Assembly (NCBI RefSeq): GCF_003352085.1
Contig: NZ_CP025804.1
Location: 2,728,001-2,792,000 of the forward strand
Length of the DNA: 64,000 nt
Direction: 5' to 3'
Origin: Sulfitobacter sp. SK012
Lineage (GTDB): Bacteria; Pseudomonadota; Alphaproteobacteria; Rhodobacterales; Rhodobacteraceae
Shown piece after piece: positions 9,398-18,859 of this stretch (the first letter of the stretch is position 1; each line of letters starts with the position of its first letter). The notes under the pieces were generated by a model. That model made no database searches. It worked only from the letters and a program-made list of their open reading frames with translations, and had not been told where the DNA came from. The translations under genes were made by a program, and so were the position numbers.

Positions 9398-10540
9398 TCA
9401 GCGGCAGGCCATAAATGTCTTGAGCCGTTCAAGCCCTTCCGAGATGTCCGCAGTGCTGCGCGCATAAGAAAACCGTAGCGTAGTATGCCCTCTTGCGGGA
9501 TCAAAATCGAGGCCTGGCGTCACCGCGACGCCCGCTTTTTCGAGGATTTCGGCCGCCAACAAACGGCTGTCATCAGTGATTTCGCTCACATCAGCATAGA
9601 CGTAAAACGCCCCATCAGGCGGCGCGATCCGGTCAAATCCGGCATCCGGTAGCCCGTCGAGCATCAGCGCGCGGTTTTTGCGGTACACATCCATATTGGT
9701 CTGCAGTTCTTCTTCGCAATCCATCGCAGCGAGGGCGGCAACCTGACTGGCGTGCGGCGCGCAGATGAACATATTTTGAGTGATCCGCTCAACCACCCGC
9801 ACATGATCTTCGGGCACAACCATCCACCCCACGCGCCAGCCCGTCATTGAGAAATACTTGGAGAAAGAGTTGATGACATAGGCATCATTGGTGATCTCAA
9901 GCGCGCTCACGGCCTTCTTCTCGTATTCGACACCGTGATAAATCTCGTCTGAGATAAACGAGGCCCCCTGCCCCTGACATGCCTCGATAAGTGCCGTCAT
10001 GGCGGGTCGGTCCAGCATTGTGCCCGTCGGGTTGGCAGGCGACGCGACCAAGAGCCCCGCAAGGTCCATCGCGGCAAAATCTTGTGGCACAGGTTGATAA
10101 CGGTTCTCGGCCATGGCGGGCAGATCAATAGGTTTCAGGGCAAGTGCCCGCAAAATCTGGCGGTAGCTGGGATAGCCCGGCGCGCCAATGCCAACACGGT
10201 CACCGGTATCAAAAAGCGCCGTAAAAGCGAGGATAAACGCACCTGAGGACCCAGGCGTTATCACAATGCGGGCAGGATCAAGATCGACGTTGTACCAATC
10301 CCCATACATCTGCGCGATGCGCGCGCGCAGGGCTGGTAAACCCAGCGCGACGGTATAGCCAAGCGGGCCTTCTTCCATCGTGCGGGTCAGCGCATCACGC
10401 GCGCCTTTTGGTGCGCCGGTGCCGGGTTGCCCAACCTCCATGTGGATAATGTGTCGCCCCGCAGCTTCGGCAGCAGCAGCAGCCTGCATTACATCCATCA
10501 CAATGAAGGGATCGACAGCAGAACGGGTTGAAATGCGCAA
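9398..10540 (-). CDS. PLP-dependent aminotransferase, class I/II
   Basis: A fold-type I aminotransferase. Visible are the substrate and PLP segments GQPGTGAPKGA, NPTGTML and SDEIYHGVEY, and the Schiff-base lysine at about residue 226 (SFSKYFSMTGWRVGW). The C-terminal arginine motif for the substrate carboxylate is LRFSYARS. The amino donor and acceptor cannot be assigned from sequence; related proteins are annotated as aspartate or aromatic aminotransferases. The start codon is only 15 bases from the start of the divergent M48-type remnant, so the two share a very short regulatory region. Confidence 0.9.
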   Translation of the reverse strand: MRISTRSAVDPFIVMDVMQAAAAAEAAGRHIIHMEVGQPGTGAPKGARDALTRTMEEGPLGYTVALGLPALRARIAQMYGDWYNVDLDPARIVITPGSSGAFILAFTALFDTGDRVGIGAPGYPSYRQILRALALKPIDLPAMAENRYQPVPQDFAAMDLAGLLVASPANPTGTMLDRPAMTALIEACQGQGASFISDEIYHGVEYEKKAVSALEITNDAYVINSFSKYFSMTGWRVGWMVVPEDHVRVVERITQNMFICAPHASQVAALAAMDCEEELQTNMDVYRKNRALMLDGLPDAGFDRIAPPDGAFYVYADVSEITDDSRLLAAEILEKAGVAVTPGLDFDPARGHTTLRFSYARSTADISEGLERLKTFMACR

Positions 10541-10554
10541 CGGGCTTCTCCTAA

Positions 10555-11112
10555 ATGTCTGTCATGATCTTTCACCGTATGCGGCTCTTGGCGTCAATCC
10601 CTGCACTGCTGCTCTTGCTGGTGTTGGCCCAGCCTGCGCAGGCGGTCGGGCTGCTTCGTGATGCGGATATTGAATTTGCATTGAAACAGATCGCGGCCCC
10701 GGTGTCGGGAGCTGTGGGTCTGAACCCCAACCAGGTCAAGGTTTTGCTGGTTAGTGACAGTTCACCCAACGCCTTTGTCATTCGCAATGATGCTATCTTC
10801 ATTCACTATGGGCTGGTCAACAAACTCAGCTCAGCGCCGATGCTGCAACAGGATATTACCCGTGAAGCTCCACATATTGCCAATGCCCGGCCCGAAGAAG
10901 CTTCGGCGGATCAATCTGGTGTACGCTATATGAAAGCCGCCGGTGCCAACCCACAGAGACTGGGCGGTACGCCTAAAGTCTTTTCGGGTCGTCTGAAAGA
11001 TGCCGGTACCCATGCCAAACGCGCGAGCGGGCCGTTGCCACGCGGCTCCGGCCCTTGGCAACGGGCGCAGGATGTGTTGATTGCCTCTGAACGCGCTGCA
11101 AAACGAAAGTGA
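10555..11112 (+). pseudogene. Internally deleted M48 metalloprotease remnant
   Basis: The first 95 codons match the start of a secreted M48 (Ste24/BepA-like) zinc protease: a signal peptide (LLASIPALLLLLVLAQPAQA), then LLRDADIEFALKQIAAPV, NAFVIRNDAIFIHYGL and MLQ. At residues 103-110 the family zinc motif HEAAHIAN reads REAPHIAN, so the first His and the HExxH pattern are lost. It then jumps to RPEEASADQSGVRYMKAAG, which in full-length relatives lies over 50 residues further on, after the membrane-like central part. The C-terminus is also shortened. The frame is still open (185 codons against about 440 normally), so a protein could be made, but not an active protease. It overlaps the DsbA-like gene by four bases. 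Confidence 0.8.
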
Positions 11113-11879
11113 GCCTTATGTTGAACCGTCCCTTTTTTGGTCAATTTGCTGTAAGCACAGCCCTTGTCCTGACGCTGGCCTTGCCCGCCACAGCACAAGC
11201 ACTCAAGGAATATTCTGACGCGGAACGCGCACAGTTTCGCGCCGAGGTCCGCGCCTATCTTCTGGATAATCCCGAAGTGATCCGCGAAGCCATTGAAGTT
11301 TTGCAAAACCGCGAGGCCGAAACCGCCTTGCAAGCCGACGTGACGCTGGTGACCGACAATGCCGCGGATATTTTTGACGACGGGTATTCCTTTGTGGGTG
11401 GCAATCCGGATGGCGACATCGTGCTCGTTGAGTTCATGGATTACCGTTGCCCGTACTGCAAACGCGCGCATAACGAAGTGACAAAGCTCTTGGCGACCGA
11501 CGGCAACATCAAACTGATCGTCAAGGAACTGCCTATTTTGGGCGAGCAATCAGTACTCGCGTCCCGTTTTGCGGTGGCCACCAAGCAACTTGCGGGCGGT
11601 GACAGCTACAAGGCAATGAACGATGCGCTGATGGCCTTTAACGGTGATGTGACGCTGCCTGCTCTGCGCCGTCTTGCGACAACCTTTGAGTTGGATGCAG
11701 ACGCGATCGAGGCACACATGAACAGCGATGAAGTCTCAGCCGAGATCACCGCGACCCGCGCGCTGGCTTCTAAGCTGGCGATTTCGGGCACGCCAACTTT
11801 TGTACTACAAGACGAGATGCTGCGCGGCTACTTGCCCTACGATCAGATGCAAGCATTGATCGCCGAAAAGCGTAACTAA
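11109..11879 (+). CDS. DsbA-family thiol-disulfide oxidoreductase, exported
   Basis: A periplasmic thioredoxin-fold protein with a signal peptide (VSTALVLTLALPATAQA), a helical linker (RAYLLDNPEVIREAIEVL), then a DsbA-like domain with the active site CPYC at about residue 114 (VEFMDYRCPYCKRAH) and the cis-Pro loop SGTPTFVL. It oxidises or isomerises disulfides in exported proteins; the ScsC/BdbD-like linker type suggests a homologue of Com1/ScsC, but this is not certain. The start is GTG 11109, overlapping the preceding stop (GTGA), with ATG 11118 as the alternative. A hairpin follows 30 bases after the stop. Confidence 0.9.
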   Translation: MSLMLNRPFFGQFAVSTALVLTLALPATAQALKEYSDAERAQFRAEVRAYLLDNPEVIREAIEVLQNREAETALQADVTLVTDNAADIFDDGYSFVGGNPDGDIVLVEFMDYRCPYCKRAHNEVTKLLATDGNIKLIVKELPILGEQSVLASRFAVATKQLAGGDSYKAMNDALMAFNGDVTLPALRRLATTFELDADAIEAHMNSDEVSAEITATRALASKLAISGTPTFVLQDEMLRGYLPYDQMQALIAEKRN

Positions 11880-11908
11880 ACAATATCTTGCGATGTGGCG
11901 CTAAAGCA

Positions 11909-11937
11909 AAGCGGCGGGTTACTCCGCCGCTTCTTTC
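11909..11937 (+). terminator. Hairpin terminator after the DsbA-like gene
   Basis: Arms AAGCGGCGG (11909-11917) and CCGCCGCTT (11924-11932) form a perfect 9-bp stem with a 6-base loop, followed by CTTTCGTTT. It overlaps the last codons and stop of the convergent ispG, so it may work in both directions. Confidence 0.65.
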
Positions 11938-13043
11938 GTTTGTGCATCGATGACTGCAGCGCGGGCTTCGACCTGTTCGACGATATGTTCGATCATGCCT
12001 TCATTGCTCAGCTTATGGCTCTGCTTGCCAGCCAGATAGACCATGCCAGCCCCGGCGCCACCGCCAGTGAAACCTACATCCGTCATCAGCGCTTCGCCCG
12101 GCCCGTTGACCACACAGCCGATGATCGACAGACTCATGGGCGTCTTGATATGCTCAAGCCGCTTTTCCAATGCCTCGACGGTCTTGATGACGTCAAATCC
12201 CTGCCGTGCGCAGGATGGGCATGAGATGATGTTGACGCCGCGATGTCGCAGACCCAGCGACTTGAGGATTTCAAACCCCATCTTGACCTCTTCGACCGGA
12301 TCGGCGGACAGGCTGACACGGATCGTATCGCCAATCCCCATCCACAGCAGATTGCCCATGCCAATGGCCGATTTGACCGTTCCGCTGATCAAACCGCCTG
12401 CTTCGGTAATGCCAAGGTGTATGGGCGCATCTGTGGCTTCTGCCAGTGCTTGATAGGCGGCTGCGGCCATAAACACGTCAGATGCTTTGCAGCTGATCTT
12501 GAATTCGTGAAAATCGTTGTCCTGAAGGATTTTGATGTGATCAAGGCCAGATTCCACCATCGCATCAGGACACGGCTCAGCGTATTTTTCCAGCAGGTGT
12601 TTTTCCAAACTGCCAGCATTCACGCCAATGCGGATCGAACAATTGTTGTCGCGCGCAGCTCTGATAACTTCTTTGACGCGTTTTTCATCCCCGATGTTGC
12701 CGGGATTGATCCGCAGGCAAGCCGCGCCCGCCTCTGCCGCTTCGATGCCGCGTTTGTAGTGGAAATGGATGTCCGCCACGATGGGAACGGACACTTCGGG
12801 AACGATCAATTTCAGCGCCTTTGACGATGCCTCGTCGGGCACCGAAATGCGCACAATGTCTGCGCCTGCATCCGCTGCGGCCTGTACCTGCGCGATTGTA
12901 CCTTTGACATCTGTCGTGAGTGTATTGGTCATTGTCTGGACCGTTATCGGCGCATCTCCCCCAACAGGGACATTGCCCACCATGATTTGGCGGGATTTGC
13001 GGCGGTAAATATTGCGCCAGGGGCGGATGTGGTTCAGCGACAT
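11919..13043 (-). CDS. ispG: 4-hydroxy-3-methylbut-2-enyl diphosphate synthase
   Basis: Reduces ME-cPP to HMBPP, the penultimate step of the MEP isoprenoid pathway, with a [4Fe-4S] cluster. N-terminal TIM-barrel motifs are clear ([35 protein letters not shown]). Cluster ligands are the CPSC pair at about 274 ([12 protein letters not shown]) and a third Cys at about 308 ([11 protein letters not shown]). The length, 374 residues, matches the short bacterial form. It starts at ATG 13043. It lies downstream of the rodZ-like gene on the same strand, 90 bases apart. Confidence 0.96.
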   Translation of the reverse strand: MSLNHIRPWRNIYRRKSRQIMVGNVPVGGDAPITVQTMTNTLTTDVKGTIAQVQAAADAGADIVRISVPDEASSKALKLIVPEVSVPIVADIHFHYKRGIEAAEAGAACLRINPGNIGDEKRVKEVIRAARDNNCSIRIGVNAGSLEKHLLEKYAEPCPDAMVESGLDHIKILQDNDFHEFKISCKASDVFMAAAAYQALAEATDAPIHLGITEAGGLISGTVKSAIGMGNLLWMGIGDTIRVSLSADPVEEVKMGFEILKSLGLRHRGVNIISCPSCARQGFDVIKTVEALEKRLEHIKTPMSLSIIGCVVNGPGEALMTDVGFTGGGAGAGMVYLAGKQSHKLSNEGMIEHIVEQVEARAAVIDAQTKEAAE

Positions 13044-13132
13044 GTCGGCACCTTTGTCACGAGGGTCAGCGTTAAGGCGAACCTAGTCATCCAAGCATCT
13101 GGTCGCAATGGGATGGGAAGGCTTAGCGCGGC

Positions 13133-14434
13133 TTAATTGTCGTCTTGCGACAATGTGGTGCTTTGCAATTCAGCGACCAGTGTCGCCAACGCGCTATCAT
13201 CAGCCGGCATAGCAGGCTGGTACAACTCAGCCAGCTGTTGTTCCTGCAAAGGCACGTTCGACGTGATGCTGCCATTGTCGCCCGCGGGGCCAAAGTACTG
13301 ACCATTCATAACAAAATAGACCGCGCCGCTTTGGCCGGTGCGCAGGGTCGGTGGCTCTTCGAGCGAGGGCACGTTGTAGGTATCGCCCTTTTGCATCACG
13401 CTCTCGAATAGGTTGGTACCGTCAGCGGCACGTACACGCACCCATGTCTCGCCGGTGGCGACGATCTGCACAGCAGGGGCCGCGCCTTCAAGAACCTGCG
13501 GTACGGCAACGCCCGGAGGGCCAGCCGTCGTTGTCGATGCGGTGCCATTCAGTTGAGCGGTCAGAAAATCGCCAACATCTGGTGCACCAATCTGATCTAC
13601 CCCAGCAATGGCAATGCCAGGAGCCGTTGGCGTCGGCGTTCTAAAAACACCGCTCGTACGGGGATCGAGGGTCGAGATGGCCGCGTCACGGGCGACAAGC
13701 ACAGGAATATCCAATGCCTGCGGGCGGTAGAGACGATCCAGCGCTTCAACGCGTGGGGCATTAAACGCAATATTCGTGTCTGTCTCAACACCAGACTCAA
13801 CACCAGATTCAGGCGTTGCGGCCAATGCACCGTCAAGCGGATCCAGATCTGAAAGCACAACTGGCGTCTGATCGACGGGCGATACCTGAACGCGCTGGAC
13901 TTCTTTCAGCACGGACCAGCCACCAAACCCAATGGCACCAATCAACGCCAGCAAAACAACTGACGATCCGATGGCAGAAGGCTCGATGCGGCTCATCAGG
14001 CTGTCACCTGAGGGGACAAACGGTGTTGAGGGGCGCGAGAAAATGTCAGTCTCGCCGTTTCTCGCCAAACGCTGTTCGCGCGTTGGTTTCTTAATCACCG
14101 ACGCTTCGGCGGACATGCCGTGCGCAACAGAAAAACCGGATTCGGTGCAGAACGTTGAAAATGCAACATCGGGGTCCATGCCAAGATAACGCGCATAGGA
14201 GCGCACATAACCTGCGATAAATCCGGGTGTGTCAAAGGCGTCAGGGTCCGCGTTTTCGATGGCGGCGATATAGGAGGCTTTGATACGCAATTCGCGCTGA
14301 ACGTCGAGCAGCGATTTGCCCAATGTAGCGCGTTCGCCGCGCATAACATCCCCAAGGCGCAATTCAAATGCGTCGAAACCCTTTGGTTCGACATCATTTT
14401 CTTCACTACTTTTGGAGGACCAACGCCCGATCAT
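13133..14434 (-). CDS. RodZ-like HTH and DUF4115 membrane protein
   Basis: Cell-shape or envelope protein with an N-terminal cytoplasmic helix-turn-helix (LRLGDVMRGERATLGKSL, then YIAAIENADPDAFDTPGF, then YVRSYARYLGMD), a single membrane helix (VVLLALIGAIGFGGWSVL), a long Pro/Thr/Ala-rich periplasmic linker and a C-terminal DUF4115 domain (TWVRVRAADGTNLFES, then YFVMNGQYFGPAG). This is the RodZ architecture, which in other bacteria links MreB to the cell wall. I chose ATG 14434 (MIGRWSSKS); the open frame extends to 14470. It shares its strand with ispG and hemA, a familiar neighbourhood in this group. Confidence 0.85.
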   Translation of the reverse strand: MIGRWSSKSSEENDVEPKGFDAFELRLGDVMRGERATLGKSLLDVQRELRIKASYIAAIENADPDAFDTPGFIAGYVRSYARYLGMDPDVAFSTFCTESGFSVAHGMSAEASVIKKPTREQRLARNGETDIFSRPSTPFVPSGDSLMSRIEPSAIGSSVVLLALIGAIGFGGWSVLKEVQRVQVSPVDQTPVVLSDLDPLDGALAATPESGVESGVETDTNIAFNAPRVEALDRLYRPQALDIPVLVARDAAISTLDPRTSGVFRTPTPTAPGIAIAGVDQIGAPDVGDFLTAQLNGTASTTTAGPPGVAVPQVLEGAAPAVQIVATGETWVRVRAADGTNLFESVMQKGDTYNVPSLEEPPTLRTGQSGAVYFVMNGQYFGPAGDNGSITSNVPLQEQQLAELYQPAMPADDSALATLVAELQSTTLSQDDN

Positions 14435-14555
14435 GCCAAAATCCCACTCACTTACCTGCCATCGCGCCAATTCTCGAACCCTGCCTCGATTCGACCTCGG
14501 CCTCTTGTTCCCTCATCGATAGCATAAAGCAATGCGATTGACGACAGTTAGTAGG

Positions 14556-15779
14556 TCATCCAGCCTCTTCGGCGCGATTCAGCGCACAATGCGACCACAA
14601 GCCATCCATTGCGCGCACCAGCGCATCCATTTCCCGCGGGCCGTGTACTGGCGAGGGGGTAAAGCGCAACCGCTCCGTACCCTTGGGTACGGTTGGATAG
14701 TTAATCGGCTGGACGTAAATGCCATGCTCTTCAAGCAGCATATCCGACAACAGCTTGGTGTGGATTGGGTTGCCAACCATCACTGGCACGATGTGGCTGC
14801 CGTGATCGATAATAGGAAGCCCCAATCCTTTTAGGCGCAGTTTCAAAACCTTGGCTTGGGTTTGATGCTCATGGCGCAGTTCATGCGCACCCTTCAGAAA
14901 GGCAACAGATGCCGCCGCACCGGCCGCCACAGCAGGTGGTAAGGACGTGGTAAAGATAAAGCCCGGCGCATAGGACCGAATTGCGTCACACATCTTGGCT
15001 GACGCGGCGATATAGCCGCCCATGACGCCAAATGCCTTGGCCAAAGTGCCGTTGATAATATCAAGGCGGTGCATCAGGCGGTCGCGTTCTGCGACCCCTG
15101 CCCCACGCGGTCCGTACATGCCCACGGCGTGCACTTCGTCGATATATGTCAGTGCGCCAAACTCTTCCGCGAGGTCACAAATGGCTTCGATCGGTCCAAA
15201 ATCGCCATCCATAGAATAGATCGATTCGAACGCAATAACCTTGGGCGCATCAGGATCATCCGCAGCAAGCAATTCGCGCAGGTGCTCTAGATCATTGTGC
15301 CGGAAAATCCGCTTGGCCCCGCCATTGCGGCGGACCCCTTCGATCATGCTGGCGTGGTTGCGTTCGTCAGAATAAATAATCAGCCCCGGAAAGAGCTTAG
15401 GCAGCGTGCTGAGAGTCGCGTCATTGGCAATATAGGCCGATGTAAACAGCAGTGCGCCTTCCTTGCCATGCAAATCCGCCAGCTCTGCCTCGAGCCGCTT
15501 GTGATAGACGGTTGTGCCGGAAATGTTGCGTGTTCCGCCCGAACCTGCGCCCGTGGCCTCAATCGCCTCGTGCATCGCTTCAAGCACAACGGGGTGTTGC
15601 CCCATGCCGAGATAGTCGTTGCCACACCAAACGGTGATGTCTTGTTCAGAGCCATCAGGGCGCGTGCGTACCGCATGCGGGAATTGACCGTTGCGCCGCT
15701 CGATATCGATGAACGTCCGGTAGCGCCCTTCGTCGTGCAACCGTGCAATCGCCTGATCAAGCTTTTCTGTGTAATTCAC
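14556..15779 (-). CDS. hemA: 5-aminolevulinate synthase
   Basis: Condenses glycine with succinyl-CoA to 5-aminolevulinate, the C4 route to haem and bacteriochlorophyll found in alphaproteobacteria. Features: [17 protein letters not shown] at the N-terminus, [46 protein letters not shown] and the PLP lysine at about 245 ([14 protein letters not shown]). I chose GTG 15779 (VNYTEKLD), which has GGAGA seven bases upstream and matches the length of known ALAS N-termini; the frame stays open to 15821. About 407 residues, the usual size. Confidence 0.96.
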   Translation of the reverse strand: MNYTEKLDQAIARLHDEGRYRTFIDIERRNGQFPHAVRTRPDGSEQDITVWCGNDYLGMGQHPVVLEAMHEAIEATGAGSGGTRNISGTTVYHKRLEAELADLHGKEGALLFTSAYIANDATLSTLPKLFPGLIIYSDERNHASMIEGVRRNGGAKRIFRHNDLEHLRELLAADDPDAPKVIAFESIYSMDGDFGPIEAICDLAEEFGALTYIDEVHAVGMYGPRGAGVAERDRLMHRLDIINGTLAKAFGVMGGYIAASAKMCDAIRSYAPGFIFTTSLPPAVAAGAAASVAFLKGAHELRHEHQTQAKVLKLRLKGLGLPIIDHGSHIVPVMVGNPIHTKLLSDMLLEEHGIYVQPINYPTVPKGTERLRFTPSPVHGPREMDALVRAMDGLWSHCALNRAEEAG

Positions 15780-16266
15780 GGCCAGTCTCCGGTCTGTGGT
15801 CGGCATACGCGCAGGGCGCAAAACCTATCGAGTCCTTAGAATGATTACAGAACGCTGGCAGTTCGTTCAATGCCTTTAGCCGGCGCAAGTTGTCACAGGC
15901 TAGTGATTTAGGTCTAGGGCTAAGGAATTCCTTACTTCGCCGTAGCGAATTTTGTGTTAACCTTATGGTATTCAAACTTTCCAACGCTGTATTTTTCACG
16001 GCGTATTTTATCTGATGTTATTTTATCTGGGCGCAGATTTTTGCCCCCCCCCCCTTTGCAAACTGAGACCATTATGGCGCTAACTAACCAAGGGCTTACT
16101 CCCCTGAATTTACTCAAAATCACCGGAAATGCCCTCGCGATCAGGGGTATCAAACGCTTTGCCTATCCTTCCGGTGCAGCGCCAAGTTTTTACCCGTAAC
16201 GCGCCAAATTCTACCCATTTCACGATTCGGGGCGTCTGCTGCCCCATAATTTTAGGACCCATTATC
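15780..16266. other. Intergenic AT-rich region with a C11 tract
   Basis: About 490 bases between hemA and a small membrane-protein gene. It is markedly AT-rich near 15940-16040 (TTTTATCTGATG and TTTTATCTGGGC repeats) and holds a run of 11 C at 16044-16054. A short frame at 16074-16199 (MALTNQGLTPLNLLK) has a weak GAGA ribosome-like site but no other support. It probably carries the hemA promoter on the left. Confidence 0.5.
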
Positions 16267-16536
16267 ATGCTACAGATATATGCAAGTTTTGCTGCCCTCA
16301 GCCTTTTGACGATACTTTTCCTCAGCCTCACCTTTGCCAATGCGGGGCCAAGACGCCACTCCGTGACACCAGCCACCATGCCCGCCAGTGTCATTGCAGC
16401 GGGATTAACCGTCGCGGTCGCAACCGAGCTTTTGTTGCTTCGTCACGGCGGCCTGTCGTTGACGTGTCTGGGCATTCTAGTGGTTGAAACGGTTATCGTT
16501 TTTGGAGGCACAACACTTTTGTCACGCAGCGCGTAA
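16267..16536 (+). CDS. Small membrane protein, two predicted helices
   Basis: An 89-residue product from ATG 16267 with helices at about 4-24 (YASFAALSLLTILFLSLTFA) and 65-83 (LGILVVETVIVFGGTTLL), plus a hydrophobic middle stretch (SVIAAGLTVAVATELLLL), so two or three spans. No catalytic motif; unknown function. The frame is open further upstream to 16129, but AGGACC lies before 16267 and the upstream codons look non-coding. It is 70 bases before the M20 peptidase gene and could be in its operon. Confidence 0.6.
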   Translation: MLQIYASFAALSLLTILFLSLTFANAGPRRHSVTPATMPASVIAAGLTVAVATELLLLRHGGLSLTCLGILVVETVIVFGGTTLLSRSA

Positions 16537-16605
16537 CGCGTCGCTCTGGACACCCCACTGCGCACTGATAATGTGCCGGAAATAACTTGTACCGGAGCGC
16601 AACAG

Positions 16606-17982
16606 ATGTCCCTTGATGCCGTTTTATCCCAGATTGACGATGACCTGCCCCATGCGTTGGAGCGCCTGCTAGACCTGCTGCGCATCAAGTCGATCTCAAC
16701 CGATCCTGCCTTCAAGGGCGATTGCGACAGCGCAGCCGATTGGCTGGTGGCTGACCTTGCCACACTGGGCATCGACGCGGAAAAGCGCCCTACCCCGGGT
16801 CATCCGATGGTTGTGGGCCATGTGGGCCCGGAAAACGGCAAACCGCATCTGCTTTTTTACGGTCACTATGATGTTCAACCGGTCGATCCGCTGAACCTCT
16901 GGGATTGTGACCCGTTTGATCCGCAGATTGAGGACACAAAAGCGGGCCGCGTTATCCGGGGGCGTGGATCATCCGATGACAAAGGCCAGTTGATGACGTT
17001 TATCGAGGCATTGCGCGCATGGAAGGCTGTTAAAGGCGATTGGCCGTGCCGCATTACGTTCTTTTTTGAGGGCGAAGAAGAATCAGGTTCGCCGTCCTTG
17101 GTGCCTTTCATGAAAGATAACGCTGAAGAGTTGAAATCAGACATCGCTCTGATTTGTGACACCGGCCTTTTTGAAAGCCGCACACCCGCCATCGTCACCA
17201 TGCTGCGCGGGTTGTTGGGCGAAGAGTTGACCATCACAGCACCTGATAAGGACCTCCATTCGGGCATGTATGGTGGCATTGCGATGAACCCCATTCGCGT
17301 TTTGACACGCATCATTGCGTCCCTGCATGACGATCAAGGGCGCGTGACCGTGCCCGGTTTCTACGACGACGTCCCTGACCTGCCCGATGATCTTGAGGCA
17401 CAGTGGCAGGGACTTTCGTTTGATCACGCCAAATTCCTTGGCGATGTGGGTCTTTCGCATCCCGCCGGCGAACAGGACCGCACGCCACTAGAGATGATCT
17501 GGTCGCGGCCTACCTGTGATGTGAACGGCATTTGGGGTGGCTATGAGGGCGACGGGTTCAAAACGGTTTTGCCCTCAAAGGCCCATGCGAAGATCAGCTT
17601 TCGCCTTGTGGGCAACCAAAACGCCCCTGCGATCCGCGAAAGTTTCCGTGCGATGGTTGAGGGCATGTTGCCACCAGATTGCACCGCCGAATGGAAAGGC
17701 CACGGTGCCAGCGGCGCATCCGCGGTTGAAACATCCGACCCAATGTTTGAGGCCGCACGCAAAGCGCTCAGCGAAGAATGGGGCATCCCGGCAGCCTATG
17801 TGGGCTGCGGCGGTTCAATCCCGATCGGAGGTCATTTCCAGACCATATTGGGCACCGAACCAATGCTGGTAGGCTTCGGCAAGGATGACGACCAAATCCA
17901 CTCACCGAATGAAAAATACGACGTTGAGAGTTTTCACAAAGGCATCCGCAGCTGGGCACGGATTCTCGACGCTGTGACATAA
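16606..17982 (+). CDS. M20 family metallopeptidase (dipeptidase-like)
   Basis: A cytosolic two-zinc exopeptidase of the M20/ArgE/DapE group with a dimerisation domain inserted in the catalytic domain. Metal ligands: LLFYGHYDVQP (His and Asp), RGSSDDKGQL (bridging Asp), FFEGEEESGSPS (general-base Glu and Glu ligand), LICDTG (Asp), and a C-terminal HSPNE His. The dimerisation lid carries KDLHSGMYGG. It resembles the M20 dipeptidase subgroup (PepV/CNDP-like), and its exact substrate is open. ATG 16606 has GGAG eight bases upstream. It ends one base before the next start, so the two genes form an operon. Confidence 0.92.
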   Translation: MSLDAVLSQIDDDLPHALERLLDLLRIKSISTDPAFKGDCDSAADWLVADLATLGIDAEKRPTPGHPMVVGHVGPENGKPHLLFYGHYDVQPVDPLNLWDCDPFDPQIEDTKAGRVIRGRGSSDDKGQLMTFIEALRAWKAVKGDWPCRITFFFEGEEESGSPSLVPFMKDNAEELKSDIALICDTGLFESRTPAIVTMLRGLLGEELTITAPDKDLHSGMYGGIAMNPIRVLTRIIASLHDDQGRVTVPGFYDDVPDLPDDLEAQWQGLSFDHAKFLGDVGLSHPAGEQDRTPLEMIWSRPTCDVNGIWGGYEGDGFKTVLPSKAHAKISFRLVGNQNAPAIRESFRAMVEGMLPPDCTAEWKGHGASGASAVETSDPMFEAARKALSEEWGIPAAYVGCGGSIPIGGHFQTILGTEPMLVGFGKDDDQIHSPNEKYDVESFHKGIRSWARILDAVT

Positions 17983-17983
17983 G

Positions 17984-18859
17984 ATGACGGCGACGATCAT
18001 CCCTGGCTTTTCGGGCCATGTGGCCGATGCGAACGGCCAACAGATCGCCTATGCGCGTGGTGGCAGTGGCCCGGCGGTTCTGCTGCTGCACGGATTTCCG
18101 CAAACCCATGCCATGTGGCACGCCATCGCGCCGATCCTAGCCGAGCATTTTACGGTGATTGCGGCCGATTTGCGCGGCTATGGGGCCAGCAGCAAACCTG
18201 ACGGGGCCGAAAATTACAGTTTTCGCGAGATGGCCGGCGATCAGGTGGCGCTGATGGCCGCGCTGGGGTTTGATCAGTTTCATCTGGTTGGCCACGACCG
18301 GGGCGCACGGACGGCGCACCGACTGGCACTGGATCATGAAGCCGCCGTAAAGAGCCTGACAGTGATGGATATTGTCCCGACGCATTTGCTGCTTGATGAA
18401 CTCAGCACGCGGGTCGCACGCGCTTATTACCATTGGTTTTTTCTCGCTCAACCTGCTCCGTTCCCAGAAACTCTGATTGGCCATGACCCTGATGCCTATT
18501 ATGAGAGCTGCCTGTTGGGTTGGGGTGCTGCACAGCTGTCAGATTTCGACCCTGCCGCGCTGGAGGCCTACCGCTCAGCCTGGCGCGAACCCGCTGCTAT
18601 CGCGGGCATGTGCAACGATTACCGCGCGGCGCTGGACGTGGATTTCGACCATGACATCGTTGATCTGGCCCGACGTGTCAAAGCCCCGTCCTTGGTGATG
18701 TACGGTGCCGATGGGGCCATGGCAAAAGCCTATGATGTACCTGCAACATGGGCAGATAGACTGGCTGATATGCGCAGTGTCGCGGTCCCCGGCGGGCATT
18801 TCTTTCCTGATCAGCACCCGAACAAAACGGCCCATGCGCTCTTGGATTTCTTGCGTTAG
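17984..18859 (+). CDS. Alpha/beta hydrolase resembling fluoroacetate dehalogenase
   Basis: A 291-residue alpha/beta hydrolase. Residues that define haloacetate dehalogenases (EC 3.8.1.3 family knowledge) are present: oxyanion HGFPQTHAMW, nucleophile Asp with the two carboxylate-binding Arg (VGHDRGARTAHRL), the His-Trp pair that holds the halide (YYHWFFLAQPAPFPE), the third halide ligand Tyr (MCNDYRA) and the catalytic His (VPGGHFFPDQHP). The general Asp is likely in VMDIVPT. This makes dehalogenation of a 2-haloacid plausible, with epoxide hydrolysis the alternative. It is one base behind the M20 peptidase gene, and its stop overlaps that of the convergent glycosyltransferase. Confidence 0.8.
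   Translation: MTATIIPGFSGHVADANGQQIAYARGGSGPAVLLLHGFPQTHAMWHAIAPILAEHFTVIAADLRGYGASSKPDGAENYSFREMAGDQVALMAALGFDQFHLVGHDRGARTAHRLALDHEAAVKSLTVMDIVPTHLLLDELSTRVARAYYHWFFLAQPAPFPETLIGHDPDAYYESCLLGWGAAQLSDFDPAALEAYRSAWREPAAIAGMCNDYRAALDVDFDHDIVDLARRVKAPSLVMYGADGAMAKAYDVPATWADRLADMRSVAVPGGHFFPDQHPNKTAHALLDFLR

Noticed and set aside
12243..12824. A 193-codon frame opposite ispG
   Set aside because: The opposite strand encodes IspG with all cluster Cys, and this frame shows only Arg/Phe/Asp-rich noise.
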